Notes under the pieces: generated by a model | The model's database searches: none | Told to the model about the DNA's origin: nothing | The model's input: only the letters and a program-made list of their open reading frames with translations | In this document: in pieces, positions 43,821 to 53,028 of the stretch | Numbering within the stretch: position 1 is the stretch's first letter | Layout: each line of letters begins with the position of its first letter | Position numbers and translations under genes: made by a program | Source of the DNA: Salinicola peritrichatus | GTDB lineage: Bacteria > Pseudomonadota > Gammaproteobacteria > Pseudomonadales > Halomonadaceae | Length of the DNA: 53,734 nt | Reading direction: 5' to 3' | Assembly: GCF_003206715.1 (NCBI RefSeq) | Contig: NZ_PZJU01000052.1 | Span: forward strand, 1-53,734

Positions 43821-44360
43821 ATGACGCGTCTGCTCTACGTGATGGGCGCCAGCGGCGTCGGCAAGGACAGCCTGCTGCGCGAACTGCGCCGCCGTCGCCC
43901 CGATGCCCTGGTGGCGCATCGCTATATCACCCGGGCCAGCGGTGATGGGGAGAATTGCATCGAGCTGACGCCGGCCGCGTTCGCCTGGCGGCGAGAACGC
44001 GGCCTGTTCTGTCTCGACTGGCAGGCCCACGGCCTGTGTTACGGCGCGGGCATCGAGATCGAGACCTGGCTGGCGGCCGGCCACAACGTGATTCTCAACG
44101 GCAGCCGCCGCGCGCTGACCGCCGCCCGGGCCCGCTTCGGCGATGCCCTGGTGCCGCTGTTGGTCGTGGCCGAGCGCGACGTGCTGCGCCGCCGCTTGAT
44201 CGCCCGGGGTCGCGAGACGACCGACGAGATCGAGGCGCGTCTGGCGCGTATCTGCGAAGACGAGGCATTGGCCGAGGTGCCGCGAATCGACAATAGCGGA
44301 GAACTGGCGCGTGGCGTGGATGCGCTCGAGCGCTGGCTCGACCGGGGGCAGGTGCGATGA
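43821..44360 (+). CDS. phnN: Ribose 1,5-bisphosphate phosphokinase PhnN
   Basis: The 179-residue P-loop kinase phosphorylates ribose 1,5-bisphosphate to PRPP, returning the ribose to metabolism. Walker A is MGASGVGKDSLLRELR and the guanylate-kinase-like substrate region is AHRYITRASGDGENCIELT, then FCLDWQAHGLCYGAG. Length equals that of E. coli PhnN within a few residues. Its stop overlaps phnP (ATGA). Confidence 0.93.
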   Translation: MTRLLYVMGASGVGKDSLLRELRRRRPDALVAHRYITRASGDGENCIELTPAAFAWRRERGLFCLDWQAHGLCYGAGIEIETWLAAGHNVILNGSRRALTAARARFGDALVPLLVVAERDVLRRRLIARGRETTDEIEARLARICEDEALAEVPRIDNSGELARGVDALERWLDRGQVR

Positions 44361-45112
44361 GGCTGCGCTTTGCCGGTACCGGCGACAGCGCACAGGTTCC
44401 CTGCTTCGGTTGCGACTGCCCGGCCTGCCAGCGCGGGCGGTTGTTGCGCTCCCATCGTCGTGAGCCCTGCTGCGGAGAGCTGGTCGTCGACGATTGCCTG
44501 GTGCTGATCGATGCCGGGCGCACGGACCTCGCCGAACGCTGCGAACGTCAGCGCCCGGCGGCGATTCTGCTGACGCACTATCACGCCGATCACGTACAGG
44601 GCTTGCTGCACTTGCGCTGGGGCTGTGGCGAGCCGATTCCGGTCTACGGTCCCAAGGACCCGCAGGGCTGTGCCGATCTTCACAAGAATCCGGGCATTCT
44701 CGACTTCCAGCCCGGTCTCAAACCGTTCCGTCCGCTGGCGCTCGGGCGGCTCACGGCGACACCGCTGCCGCTCAATCACAGCAAGCCGACCCTCGGCTAT
44801 GCGCTGAGCGATGGCGCCAGCCGGATCGCCTGGCTGACCGACACCGTCGGCCTGCCCGGCGCTACCGAGCGGTTCCTGTGCGAGTGGCGTCCGGATGCGC
44901 TGGTGATCGATGCCACCCATCCCGATTCGCACCGTATACCGCGCAATCACAACAACCTCTCCATGGCGCTGGAGATCATCGAGCGACTGTCGCCTTCCCG
45001 TGCCTGGTTGACCCATATCAGCCACGAGCTCGATGCCGAGGCGATGCGCGCCCCGCTCGCCTTGCCCGAGGGCGTCGAACTGGCGGCGGACGGGTTGGAA
45101 ATCCTGTTTTGA
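44357..45112 (+). CDS. phnP: 5-phospho-alpha-D-ribosyl 1,2-cyclic phosphate phosphodiesterase PhnP
   Basis: The 251-residue metallo-beta-lactamase-fold phosphodiesterase acts on the cyclic phosphate released by PhnJ, giving ribose 1,5-bisphosphate for PhnN. The N-terminal Cys cluster [13 protein letters not shown] holds the structural zinc; the active-site metals bind [15 protein letters not shown], the later HSKPTLGY His, WLTDTVG, and DATHPDSH with [12 protein letters not shown] overlap with phnN. Eleven nt (45113-45122) separate it from the transferase gene. Confidence 0.94.
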   Translation: MRLRFAGTGDSAQVPCFGCDCPACQRGRLLRSHRREPCCGELVVDDCLVLIDAGRTDLAERCERQRPAAILLTHYHADHVQGLLHLRWGCGEPIPVYGPKDPQGCADLHKNPGILDFQPGLKPFRPLALGRLTATPLPLNHSKPTLGYALSDGASRIAWLTDTVGLPGATERFLCEWRPDALVIDATHPDSHRIPRNHNNLSMALEIIERLSPSRAWLTHISHELDAEAMRAPLALPEGVELAADGLEILF

Positions 45113-45122
45113 GGAGATATTC

Positions 45123-45782
45123 ATGTCACGACAGCCGGATTCGCGGCGTCTGAGCGATAACCCTACCTGTGCCGACAGCGCCCGCGTGCATGCCAGCGAG
45201 CTGGGGCCCTGGACCGAGGTCGGCGATCGCTGCGTGTTCAATCATGTCACGCTCGGCGCCTACAGCTATGTCGAGCGCGACTGCGACCTGATGTACACGC
45301 ACATCGGCAGATTCACCTCGATTGCTGCCAGCGTGCGTATCAATCCCAGCAACCACCCCTGGTGGCGGCCCACGCTGCACCACTTCAGCTACCGGCCCGG
45401 CAAGTTCGGCTTCGTCGGCAGCGACCAGGGCATCGACGAGCGGATCTTCGACTGGCGCGCCGAGGATCGTGTCGATATCGGCCACGATGTGTGGATCGGT
45501 CACGGCGCGATTGTGCTGCCCGGCGTCACCATCGGCAATGGCGCCATCGTCGGTGCCGGTAGCGTGGTGACCAAGGATGTCGCGCCCTACACCATCGTGG
45601 TCGGCAACCCGGCCCGGCCGCTGCGCCCCCGCTTCGACGACCCGGTGATCGCCGCACGCCTGGAAGCGTTGGCATGGTGGCATTGGCCGCATGAACGCCT
45701 GGCGCGGATGATGCCGCTGTTTCAGGGCGAGACGAGTGTCTTTCTGGACGTGGCCGAGCGCGAGGAAGGCGCAGGCAGTTAG
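45123..45782 (+). CDS. Phosphonate-cluster hexapeptide-repeat (LbetaH) acetyltransferase
   Basis: The 219-residue left-handed beta-helix transferase shows hexapeptide repeats ([35 protein letters not shown]) ending in [14 protein letters not shown], as in chloramphenicol/virginiamycin-type acetyltransferases. A transferase of this type is frequently the last gene of C-P lyase operons, where it may acetylate aminoalkylphosphonates in the way PhnO does; the substrate here is unproven. It has its own GAGGAGA site 11 nt after phnP. It is the last gene of the phn operon. Confidence 0.87.
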   Translation: MSRQPDSRRLSDNPTCADSARVHASELGPWTEVGDRCVFNHVTLGAYSYVERDCDLMYTHIGRFTSIAASVRINPSNHPWWRPTLHHFSYRPGKFGFVGSDQGIDERIFDWRAEDRVDIGHDVWIGHGAIVLPGVTIGNGAIVGAGSVVTKDVAPYTIVVGNPARPLRPRFDDPVIAARLEALAWWHWPHERLARMMPLFQGETSVFLDVAEREEGAGS

Positions 45783-45925
45783 TGTGGCGAGGGGCTAGGC
45801 AAGGTGACCTGAAAGAGGCGGGGCGTTGCAACTGGGCGACTTCATGCGGCTGTCATACGTTTGCCATAGCCTGCGTTGCGTTCGCTGGGATGCTCGAGCA
45901 GGCGGGTATTGGGCGGAAACCTGAG

Positions 45926-45952
45926 ATGACCATCCGTCATGGTCATTATGCT
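45926..45952. promoter_or_regulatory. Probable autoregulatory operator of the toxin-antitoxin operon
   Basis: ATGACCAT (45926-45933) and ATGGTCAT (45939-45946) form a perfect 8-bp inverted repeat with a 5-nt spacer. It overlaps a TATGCT -10 (45947-45952), 36 bp before the antitoxin start. This is the expected layout for a Phd-type repressor site. Confidence 0.68.
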
Positions 45953-45988
45953 AGGCTAGTGACCAGCCTTCATGACCAGGACATCACC

Positions 45989-46225
45989 ATGCATTCCGAG
46001 GAAGTCTCAAAATCACAGTTCAAGGCAAAGGCGCTGGAATATTTTCGCCAGGTCGAAGCCTCGGGCGAGGCGGTCGTGGTAACCGACAAGGGGCGTCCCA
46101 CTATCGAAGTGCGTCGGTATAAGGCAGATCGGCGTTCCCCGCTGGAGCGCCTGCGTGGCAGCGTTATCGAGCTGGCCGATCCCTTCGAGCCGGTAGGCGA
46201 AGACGACTGGGAGGCGCTGCGTTGA
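45989..46225 (+). CDS. Phd/YefM-type antitoxin
   Basis: The 78-residue protein has the Phd fold: SKSQFKAKALEYFRQVEASGEAVVVTDKGRPTIEVRRYK, followed by a C-terminal acidic tail IELADPFEPVGEDDWEAL that would wrap the toxin. This pairs with the downstream PIN toxin through a 4-nt overlap. The ATG at 45989 is chosen because the preceding region holds the operator. It should repress its own promoter. Confidence 0.87.
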   Translation: MHSEEVSKSQFKAKALEYFRQVEASGEAVVVTDKGRPTIEVRRYKADRRSPLERLRGSVIELADPFEPVGEDDWEALR

Positions 46226-46623
46226 TCGTCCTGGATACTCACGCCCTGCTGTGGTGGGTCAACGGTGATTCCCAGCTCTCGCAAAGCGCCCTTGAGGCCA
46301 TCGAGCATGAATTGCAGGCAGATGATGGCGAAATTCTGATTTCGGCCATCTCGGCGTGGGAGATTGCGCTTCTGGTCGAGAAGGGGCGTCTCACGTTGAC
46401 GATGACCACCGACGACTGGCTGGATACCGTCGAGGAGATCGACGGGGTTCGCTTTGTCGCCGTCGATACCGCGACGGCGGTCGAGTCTACCCGTCTTCCC
46501 GGAGAGCTCCACAAGGACCCGGCTGATCGAATGATCGTAGCGCTGGCTAGACACACCAACGCCGAGTTGGTCACAGCGGACGAAAAGATCACTGCCTATC
46601 GGTACGTCAGGACGATCTGGTAG
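46222..46623 (+). CDS. vapC: VapC-type PIN-domain toxin
   Basis: The 133-residue PIN ribonuclease has the acidic active site: Asp5 in IVLDTHALLWW, Glu47 in ISAWEIALLV, Asp102 in KDPADRMIVALA and Asp120 in VTADEKI. Such toxins cut specific RNAs (often initiator tRNA or rRNA). The start is TTG (46222), overlapping the antitoxin stop as TTGA, a weak start that would keep toxin below antitoxin. It lies immediately after the phn operon and before thpR. Confidence 0.88.
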   Translation: MIVLDTHALLWWVNGDSQLSQSALEAIEHELQADDGEILISAISAWEIALLVEKGRLTLTMTTDDWLDTVEEIDGVRFVAVDTATAVESTRLPGELHKDPADRMIVALARHTNAELVTADEKITAYRYVRTIW

Positions 46624-46655
46624 GCCGGCCTCGCGAGTCGCTCGTGGTGCCAGGG

Positions 46656-47180
46656 TCAGCCGGCACTGCGGGCCAGGGTGTGATAACGCGGGCCGCCGGC
46701 TTCGGGCAGTGATTCGACCAGCGCCAGATGGTCGTAGTGCCACGTGATCGGTGGCGTGAGCGACGCCTGCGCCGCCGGTCGTTCGGCCTGGCGCAGCAGG
46801 CTGACATGCGGCGTGAATTCGCGGCTCGGCGGCGTGAAGCCATGATTGGCCAGCGCCCGCCACAGCCGGCTGTTGAGCGCGACGAGTTCTGGGCTCGGCA
46901 TTCGGCTGCCGGCCCAGACGATGCGCGGCTTGGGGAAGTGACCGAGCCGGTCGAGCCGCCACTGGCCGCCGAGCGGCGGCCAGTTCTGTGCCAACGAAAC
47001 GAGGGCGTCGAGGCGTGCCTCGCCAACGTTGCCGAGAAAGGCGAGCGTGACATGCATGTTCCCGGCGGGCAGGGGATGCCCACCGCATTCGGACACCAGG
47101 GCCTGTGCCTGAGCGGCGAGGGCTCGGCGGCTGGTCTCGTCGGGCCACAAGGCGAAGAAGAGTCGATGATGCTGTGTCAC
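46656..47180 (-). CDS. thpR: RNA 2',3'-cyclic 3'-phosphodiesterase (LigT/ThpR)
   Basis: The 174-residue 2H-phosphoesterase has both HxT/S motifs, AGNMHVTLAFLGN and FTPHVSLLRQA, with the RLFFALWPD opening typical of the family. It hydrolyses RNA 2',3'-cyclic phosphates and ligates 2'-5' bonds in vitro. I chose the GTG at 47180, which has GGAG upstream and yields the E. coli length. An ATG at 47225 adds 15 residues with no homology. Confidence 0.88.
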   Translation of the reverse strand: MTQHHRLFFALWPDETSRRALAAQAQALVSECGGHPLPAGNMHVTLAFLGNVGEARLDALVSLAQNWPPLGGQWRLDRLGHFPKPRIVWAGSRMPSPELVALNSRLWRALANHGFTPPSREFTPHVSLLRQAERPAAQASLTPPITWHYDHLALVESLPEAGGPRYHTLARSAG

Positions 47181-47249
47181 GCGATGCCGTCTCCGCTGTG
47201 TCTTCCGTGGCGCGCCGGTAGCCACGCAATGGCTACCGGCACGGGCCCG

Positions 47250-50200
47250 TCATGAATGACTATCCCCCGGCGAGGTGTCACCTTCACCCTCCAGCGTGGA
47301 TGCGTGGCCGCGCTTGAGTGGTCCGGCCAGTTTGCGCAGTGCCACATAGAATACCGGCGTCAGCAACAGGCCGAACAGGGTGACGCCGAGCATGCCGGCG
47401 AATACGGCAATCCCCAACGCCTGGCGAACCTCGGCGCCGGCGCCGTGACCCAGCGCGAGCGGTATGACCGCGGCGGTGAAGGTGATCGAGGTCATGACGA
47501 TCGGGCGCAAACGCAGCCGGCAGGCTTCCAGTGCGGCTTCCACCACGCCACGGCCCTGCAGCTCCAGTTCGCGGGCGAATTCGACGATCAGGATGGCGTT
47601 CTTGCATGCCAGCCCGATCAGGACCACCAGGCCCACCTGTACGAAGATGTTGGTGTCGCCACCGGCGATCCGGACGCCAACCAGCGCCGAGAGTACGCAC
47701 ATCGGCACGATCAGGATTACCGCCAGCGGCAGCGTCCAGCTCTCGTAGAGTGCCGCCAGCACCAGAAACACCAGCAGTACCGCCAGCGGGAACACCACCA
47801 GCGCGGCGTGGCCCTGGGTGGCTTGCTGGTAGCTCAGGTCAGTCCACTCGAAGCCGATGCCTTCGGGGAGCACCCGTTCGCCGATCGCGGTGAGCGCGGC
47901 CATCGCCTGGGGCGAGGAGAGTACGCGGGGATCCGCCTCGCCGGCCAGATCCGCCGCCGGATAGCCGTTGAAGCGCAGCACCGGGTCCGGCCCGAAGCTC
48001 TGGTGAATGTCCACCATGGAACCGATCGGCACCATCTCGCCCTGGGCGTTGCGGGTGCGCAGACGGGCGATATCCTCGACGCTGTCGCGGTAGGGGGCGT
48101 CCGCCTGGGCGATCACCTGCCAGGTACGGCCGAACTGGTTGAAGTCATTGACGTAGGTCGAGCCCAGATAGGTCTGCAGGGTGTCGAACAGATCGGTCAC
48201 CGCGACGCCCTGCGCCTTGGCCTTGAGTCGGTCGACGTCGGCATCGAGCTGGGGCACGTTGGCCTGGTAGCTGGTGATCGGATAGCTCATCCCCGGCGTC
48301 TGTACCACCGCGCCCTGGAAGGCGGTCACCGCATCCTGCAGCGGGCCGTAGCCGAGCCCGGCGCGGTCCTCAATGAACATCTGGTAGCCGGAACCGTTGC
48401 CCAGGCCGAGGATCGGCGGCGGCATGAACGAGAAGGCGATGCCATCCTTTAGCCCGGCGATCTTGCCGGCGATCTCGGCATTGATCTCCGCCGCCGTGCG
48501 CGTGCGCGCCTCGAAGGGCTCCAGCGTCAAGAACGCCAGCCCGGTATTGGCGGTGTTGGTGAACTGCAGGGCATTGAGGCCCGGGAAGGAGATGGCGTGG
48601 GACACGCCGTCGGTCTGCATGGCGATGTCCACCACCTGGCGCAGCAGATCGTCGGTGCGGTTGAGCGACGACCCTTCCGGCAGCTTCACGCCAGCGATCA
48701 GGTACATCTTGTCCTGCACCGGAATGAATCCCGGCGGCACGATCTTGAACAGGTAGCCGGTGGCGCCGAGCAGGATCAGGTAGACCACGAACACCGCGCC
48801 ACGGCGGCGCAGGCTGCGCGAGACCACGCCCTGATACCGCTTCGAACCGGCATTGAAGAAGCGGTTGAACGGGCGAAACAGCCAGCCGAACAGAAAGTCG
48901 ATCACCCGGGTCAAACGATCCTTCGGCGCGTCGTGGGGCTTGAGCAGCATGGCCGCCAGCGCCGGCGACAGCGTCAGCGAGTTGATGGTCGAAATCACGG
49001 TGGAGATGGCGATGGTCACCGCGAACTGGCGATAGAACTGGCCGGTGACGCCGGACAGGAACGCCATCGGCACGAACACCGCGCACAGCACCAGGCCGAT
49101 GGCGACGATGGGGCCGGAAACCTCGCGCATCGCCTGATGGGCGGCGGCTCTTGGTGCCAAGCCCTGCTCGATGTTGCGCTCGACGTTTTCCACCACCACG
49201 ATGGCGTCGTCGACCACGATGCCGATCGCCAGCACCAGCCCGAACAGCGTCAGGGTGTTGATCGAATATCCCAGCAGCAACAGCACCGCGAAGGTGCCCA
49301 CCACCGAGACCGGCACCGCCAGCAGCGGAATCAGCGAGGCGCGCCAGGTCTGCAGGAACAGCGTCACCACCAGCACCACCAGCAGCACGGCTTCGAGCAG
49401 CGTCTGGATGACCGAATGGATCGAGTCGTTGACGAACAGGGTGGTGTCGTAGACGGTGCTGTACTCCAGGCCTTGCGGGAACTGGGTCGCCAGTTCGTCC
49501 ATGGTCCGGATCACCTGGTCGCGGATCTGCAACGCGTTGGCGCCGGGGGACTGGAAAATGCCGATCGCCACGGCGTCCTTGCCGTCCAGCCGCGCGCGCA
49601 GGGTGTAGTCGCCCGCGCCGAGTTCGAGGCGCGCCACGTCGCGCAGGCGCAGAATCTCCCCGTCCTCGCCGGCCTTGAGCACGATGTCGCCGAACTCCTG
49701 CTCGGTGGTCAGGCGGCCCTTGGCGTTGATCAGGGTGAGAAAATCGCTGTCCGGCATCGGCTCGCCACCGATCTGGCCGGCGGAGACCTGCACGTTCTGC
49801 TCGCGCATGGCCTCGACCACGTCGCCGGCGGTCAGGCCGTGGGCGGCGATGCGGTCCGGGTCGAGCCAGGCGCGCATGGCGTAATCGCCGCCACCGAATA
49901 TCTGCGCCTCGCCGACGCCGGGGATGCGCGCCAGCTGGTCGCGCACGTGCAGGCGGGCATAGTTGCGTAGATAGAGCGTGTCGTAACGGGCGTCCGGCGA
50001 CACCAGGTGCACCACCATCAGAAAGGTGGGGGACTGTTTCTGCGTGGTCACGCCCTGGCGGCGTACCGCCTCCGGCAGTCGTGCCAGCGCCTGGCTGACC
50101 CGGTTCTGTACCCGCACGGTGGCCTGCTCGGGGTCGGTGCCGGGGCGGAACGTGACGGTCATCTGCAACACGCCATCGGAGCCGGCCACGGACTTGAAGT

Positions 50201-50435
50201 ACATCATGTCCTCGACGCCGGTGATCGCCTCTTCCAGTGGCGTGGCCACGGTTTCGGCGATCTCCTTGGGGTTGGCGCCCGGGTAGGTGGTGCGCACCAG
50301 TACCGACGGCGGCACCACTTCCGGATACTCGCCGATCGGCAGGTTGGGGATCGAAATCGCCCCCACCGCGAAGATGATGATCGACAGCACGGCGGCAAAG
50401 ATCGGCCGATCCACGAAAAAGCGCGAGAAATTCAT
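47250..50435 (-). CDS. RND-family multidrug efflux transporter (AcrB/MexB type)
   Basis: The 1061-residue inner-membrane pump has the HAE1 pattern: MNFSRFFVDRPIFAAVLSII start, RTTYPGANPKEIAETVATPLEEAI, the proton-relay helix LVLAIGIVVDDAIVVVENVERNIE with two Asp, the second repeat LVVFPLAVLLVFLVLAALYESW, and VLIGLACKNAILIVEFARE. It extrudes drugs or toxic compounds by proton exchange. No outer-membrane factor gene is next to it, so it must use a TolC-like protein encoded elsewhere. It is downstream of its adaptor in one operon. Confidence 0.93.
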   Translation of the reverse strand: MNFSRFFVDRPIFAAVLSIIIFAVGAISIPNLPIGEYPEVVPPSVLVRTTYPGANPKEIAETVATPLEEAITGVEDMMYFKSVAGSDGVLQMTVTFRPGTDPEQATVRVQNRVSQALARLPEAVRRQGVTTQKQSPTFLMVVHLVSPDARYDTLYLRNYARLHVRDQLARIPGVGEAQIFGGGDYAMRAWLDPDRIAAHGLTAGDVVEAMREQNVQVSAGQIGGEPMPDSDFLTLINAKGRLTTEQEFGDIVLKAGEDGEILRLRDVARLELGAGDYTLRARLDGKDAVAIGIFQSPGANALQIRDQVIRTMDELATQFPQGLEYSTVYDTTLFVNDSIHSVIQTLLEAVLLVVLVVTLFLQTWRASLIPLLAVPVSVVGTFAVLLLLGYSINTLTLFGLVLAIGIVVDDAIVVVENVERNIEQGLAPRAAAHQAMREVSGPIVAIGLVLCAVFVPMAFLSGVTGQFYRQFAVTIAISTVISTINSLTLSPALAAMLLKPHDAPKDRLTRVIDFLFGWLFRPFNRFFNAGSKRYQGVVSRSLRRRGAVFVVYLILLGATGYLFKIVPPGFIPVQDKMYLIAGVKLPEGSSLNRTDDLLRQVVDIAMQTDGVSHAISFPGLNALQFTNTANTGLAFLTLEPFEARTRTAAEINAEIAGKIAGLKDGIAFSFMPPPILGLGNGSGYQMFIEDRAGLGYGPLQDAVTAFQGAVVQTPGMSYPITSYQANVPQLDADVDRLKAKAQGVAVTDLFDTLQTYLGSTYVNDFNQFGRTWQVIAQADAPYRDSVEDIARLRTRNAQGEMVPIGSMVDIHQSFGPDPVLRFNGYPAADLAGEADPRVLSSPQAMAALTAIGERVLPEGIGFEWTDLSYQQATQGHAALVVFPLAVLLVFLVLAALYESWTLPLAVILIVPMCVLSALVGVRIAGGDTNIFVQVGLVVLIGLACKNAILIVEFARELELQGRGVVEAALEACRLRLRPIVMTSITFTAAVIPLALGHGAGAEVRQALGIAVFAGMLGVTLFGLLLTPVFYVALRKLAGPLKRGHASTLEGEGDTSPGDSHS

Positions 50436-50450
50436 GCAATGGGCTCCTGC

Positions 50451-50478
50451 GCGGCGGGTACGGTGCCCGCCGCTTTTT
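50451..50478. other. Strong intercistronic hairpin between adaptor and RND genes
   Basis: GCGGCGGG (50451-50458) and CCCGCCGC (50466-50473) form a perfect 8-bp GC-rich stem with a 7-nt loop. On the plus strand TTTTT follows, giving a good intrinsic terminator against antisense transcription. On the minus strand (operon direction) it sits about 5-15 nt before the RND gene's ribosome site and could act as an mRNA-stability or processing element. Confidence 0.65.
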
Positions 50479-50501
50479 CGTCGTCGTTCCCTTGGGAAGG
50501 C

Positions 50502-51689
50502 TCAGCGCCGTGAGGCGATCTCGGCCTCCGGAGCTTGCGTACGCATGGCGACCGGGTGAGGCGTTACCGGCATGCCCGGGGCGAAGATCTTCTGGGTGCC
50601 GTTGACGACGATCCTGTCGCCGGCTTCGAGGCCGTCGCGAATCACGATCAGCTCCCCGACTTCGCGGCCGGTCTGGACCTGGCGCATGGTGACGGTGTCG
50701 TCGTCGCCGACCACATAGACGAAGCGTCGATCCTGGTTGGCGAGCACCGCCTTGCGGCTCACCAGCACCGCCGCGTCCAGGCTGGCCACGGGCATCTCCA
50801 CCCGGGCGAACTGCCCCGGTCTGAAGACGTCGTCGGGATTGGGCAGCACCGCCCGATAACGCAAAGTGCCGGTATCCGGGTTGATGCGGTTGTCGACGAA
50901 GTCCAACCGGCCCTGGTGAGGGAAGCCCGATTCGCCGGTCAGGCCGATGCGCACCGTAGTCGCTTCCCCCTGGCTCGACAGCAGTCGCGCGCTCGGTACT
51001 TCGGCTTCGTTGCTGTCGAAATAGACATAGAGCGGATCGACCGATACCAGCGTCGTCAGCACCGTCTGATCGGCGCTGGCTAGGTTGCCCTTGGTCACCA
51101 TGGCGCGTCCGGTGCGGCCCGTTACCGGGGCGGTGACGCGGGTGTACTGCAGGTCCAGTTCGGCGCTGGCCAGTGTCGCCTCGGCTTCCGCTTCCTGCGC
51201 CCGGGCGTTGAGCGCGGCCGCCTGGCGCTGATCGTGCTGCTCCTGGGAGATCATCTGTTTCTGGATCAGCTGGCGGGATCGACCGGCCTCGATCTCGGCG
51301 AGCCGGCGCTGGCTTTGTGCCTGCGCCAACGCCGCCTTCGCCGCCTGCACGCGGGCCTCGTAAGGGCGCGGGTCGATCCGAAACAGCACGTCGCCGGCGT
51401 TGACCAGCTCGCCCTCCTCGAAGTCGATCTCGTCGACATAGCCACTCACTCGGGGCCGCAATTCCACGGTCTGTGGCGCGGCGACGCGACCGGTAAAGGT
51501 TTCCCGCAATGTCACCGGCTCCACCAGCACCGTGGCCACATCCACTTCCGGCGGCGGCGGCGCGCTGGCGCTTTCCGCCTCGCCGCGCGCGTCGCAGCCG
51601 GCGGCGAGAAACGCGGTGACGATCAACACGGCCAGACCGTGGGATGAGCTCGCGCTCGAAACAGGCATTCCGATGCTTTTCCTTTTCAT
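50502..51689 (-). CDS. RND efflux periplasmic adaptor (membrane fusion protein)
   Basis: The 395-residue lipoprotein has a signal sequence with lipobox FLAAGC. The adaptor arrangement follows: ELRPRVSGYVDEIDFEEGELVNAGDVLFRID, a hairpin YEARVQAAKAALAQAQSQRRLAEIE, VTAPVTGRTGRAMVTKGNLASADQT, then PGQFARVEMPV and the C-terminal GLEAGDRIVVNGTQKIFAPGMPV. This matches AcrA/MexA. The ATG at 51689 has GGAG six nt upstream; an ATG at 51758 lacks a signal peptide. It precedes the pump gene, and its divergent neighbour is an AraC regulator. Confidence 0.92.
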   Translation of the reverse strand: MKRKSIGMPVSSASSSHGLAVLIVTAFLAAGCDARGEAESASAPPPPEVDVATVLVEPVTLRETFTGRVAAPQTVELRPRVSGYVDEIDFEEGELVNAGDVLFRIDPRPYEARVQAAKAALAQAQSQRRLAEIEAGRSRQLIQKQMISQEQHDQRQAAALNARAQEAEAEATLASAELDLQYTRVTAPVTGRTGRAMVTKGNLASADQTVLTTLVSVDPLYVYFDSNEAEVPSARLLSSQGEATTVRIGLTGESGFPHQGRLDFVDNRINPDTGTLRYRAVLPNPDDVFRPGQFARVEMPVASLDAAVLVSRKAVLANQDRRFVYVVGDDDTVTMRQVQTGREVGELIVIRDGLEAGDRIVVNGTQKIFAPGMPVTPHPVAMRTQAPEAEIASRR

Positions 51690-52004
51690 GTGTCGCTCCG
51701 CGTTTCGTTGCCACGGCGGGATGGCGGGTATGGAGGAAAACTCTAGAGGCTGGTGCACAGAGGGCGTTATCGGATTTCTCCCGTTTGATTGCCCAATCCA
51801 GTTTATTCATGCACGCGGACGACACTGGTCATGGCACTGCGCGGCGGCATTCGCAGCCGGTTGCCGAGTCGCTTGCCCGATCCTTCAAAGTGCTTGCCCA
51901 ATTCTGCAAGTGTTGGCTTTTTGCAGCCAAAGTCTGGAAACGCGAGCTTATACTCGCCTTTCATCGATGAATGCGTACCGACTTGCCAGCGAGAGAGCGA
52001 ATTC
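51690..52004. other. Divergent promoter region between adaptor and araC genes
   Basis: This 315-bp spacer holds no gene. It contains 21-bp direct repeats (51871-51912), a hairpin TTGGCT (51913-51918) with AGCCAA (51925-51930), and a TATACT (51949-51954) suited to be the -10 of the araC gene. The part next to the adaptor (51690-51870) shows nothing I can name. Confidence 0.5.
51871..51912 (+). promoter_or_regulatory. 21-bp direct repeats, probable AraC-family operator
   Basis: GCTTGCCCGATCCTTCAAAGT (51871-51891) and GCTTGCCCAATTCTGCAAGTG (51892-51912) share GCTTGCCC and CAA near position 16 in a head-to-tail arrangement of exactly two helical turns. This is the layout preferred by AraC-type activators. 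It is about 93 bp before the araC start and 182 bp before the adaptor start. Confidence 0.55.
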
Positions 52005-52970
52005 ATGATTGCCACGCAGCCCGTTCCCGAAGATCTGGAAGACCCCCTCGAAGACTTGGCGAATACTCTGGCGCGCCAGATTCAGCTGTGGGCGCCGGAC
52101 GAAGGCATCACATCCACGGCGATTCCCGGCCTGGAGCTGATGCGTGCCAATGCCGCCAATAGTTGCATGGGATCGACGGTATACGATCCAGCCCTGTGCC
52201 TGATCGCCCAGGGCGGCAAGACCGTATGGCTCGGCGATCGGCAGATCGAGTACGGTCCGCTGAGCTGCATGGTGTCGACGGTCCACCTGCCGGTGCTGGG
52301 CAAGGTGATCGACGCCTCGCCGGAGAAGCCCTATCTGGGAGTCAAGATCACCGTCGAGCCCCAGGAAGTGACGGATCTGGTCCTGGCGATGGGTGAGTCG
52401 TTGAGCGCGGGGATTGACGAGGAGTGCCCCGACGGCGCCTGTGGCCTGAGTCGCGTGCGGGCGGAAAAAGGCATGGTGGAAGCCGTGTTGCGGCTGGTGA
52501 GTCTGCTGGAATCGCCCCGGGACTCCGTGATCCTTGCGCCGCTGATTCGGCGCGAGATTCTCTATCGGGCGCTGGTGGGCGAGCTCGGCGTGCACATGCG
52601 CAAGTTCGCGGTAGCGGACACCCAGACGCATCGTATGGCCAAGGTCATCGCGGTGCTCAAGGACCGCTTCGCGGAGCCGCTGCGCGTTCGCGATCTCGCC
52701 GACATGGTCAACATGAGCGAGTCATCGCTGTTCCATAGCTTCAAGCAGGTGACGCGAATGTCGCCGCTGCAGTTCCAGAAGCGGCTGCGTTTGCACGAGG
52801 CGCGGCGGCTGATGCTCTCCGAGGGAATGGAGGCGGCCACCGCCAGCTTCCGGGTGGGGTACGGCAGCCCTTCTCATTTCAGCCGCGAATACAGCCGCAT
52901 GTTTGGCGTGCCGCCTCGGGCGGACGTGGTCAAGCTGCGCGGAGAATTGCCGCAAACCGCGCGCGCTTGA
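52005..52970 (+). CDS. AraC-family transcriptional regulator (AraC_N type)
   Basis: The 321-residue regulator has an N-terminal AraC_N domain (STVYDPALCLIAQGGKTVWLGDRQIEYGPLSCMVSTVHLPV) and two C-terminal HTHs: FAEPLRVRDLADMVNMSESSLFHSFKQVTRMSPLQFQKRLRLHEARRLM and AATASFRVGYGSPSHFSREYSRMFGVPP. The divergent placement against the RND adaptor suggests it controls the pump and itself. The ligand is unknown. The ATG at 52005 is preceded by GAGAGAGCGAATTC. Repeat copy E follows its stop by about 58 bp. Confidence 0.9.
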   Translation: MIATQPVPEDLEDPLEDLANTLARQIQLWAPDEGITSTAIPGLELMRANAANSCMGSTVYDPALCLIAQGGKTVWLGDRQIEYGPLSCMVSTVHLPVLGKVIDASPEKPYLGVKITVEPQEVTDLVLAMGESLSAGIDEECPDGACGLSRVRAEKGMVEAVLRLVSLLESPRDSVILAPLIRREILYRALVGELGVHMRKFAVADTQTHRMAKVIAVLKDRFAEPLRVRDLADMVNMSESSLFHSFKQVTRMSPLQFQKRLRLHEARRLMLSEGMEAATASFRVGYGSPSHFSREYSRMFGVPPRADVVKLRGELPQTARA

Positions 52971-53028
52971 ACGCTCCGCCCAAGCAGCGGCACGGGCCTC
53001 GGGCATTGGTCGTACGGACCGGCCTGAG

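Noticed and set aside
48370-51825. A 1151-codon open frame on the minus strand across the pump and adaptor genes
   Set aside because: Out of frame with the RND and adaptor genes and rich in R, G, A and P, typical of a frame shadow.
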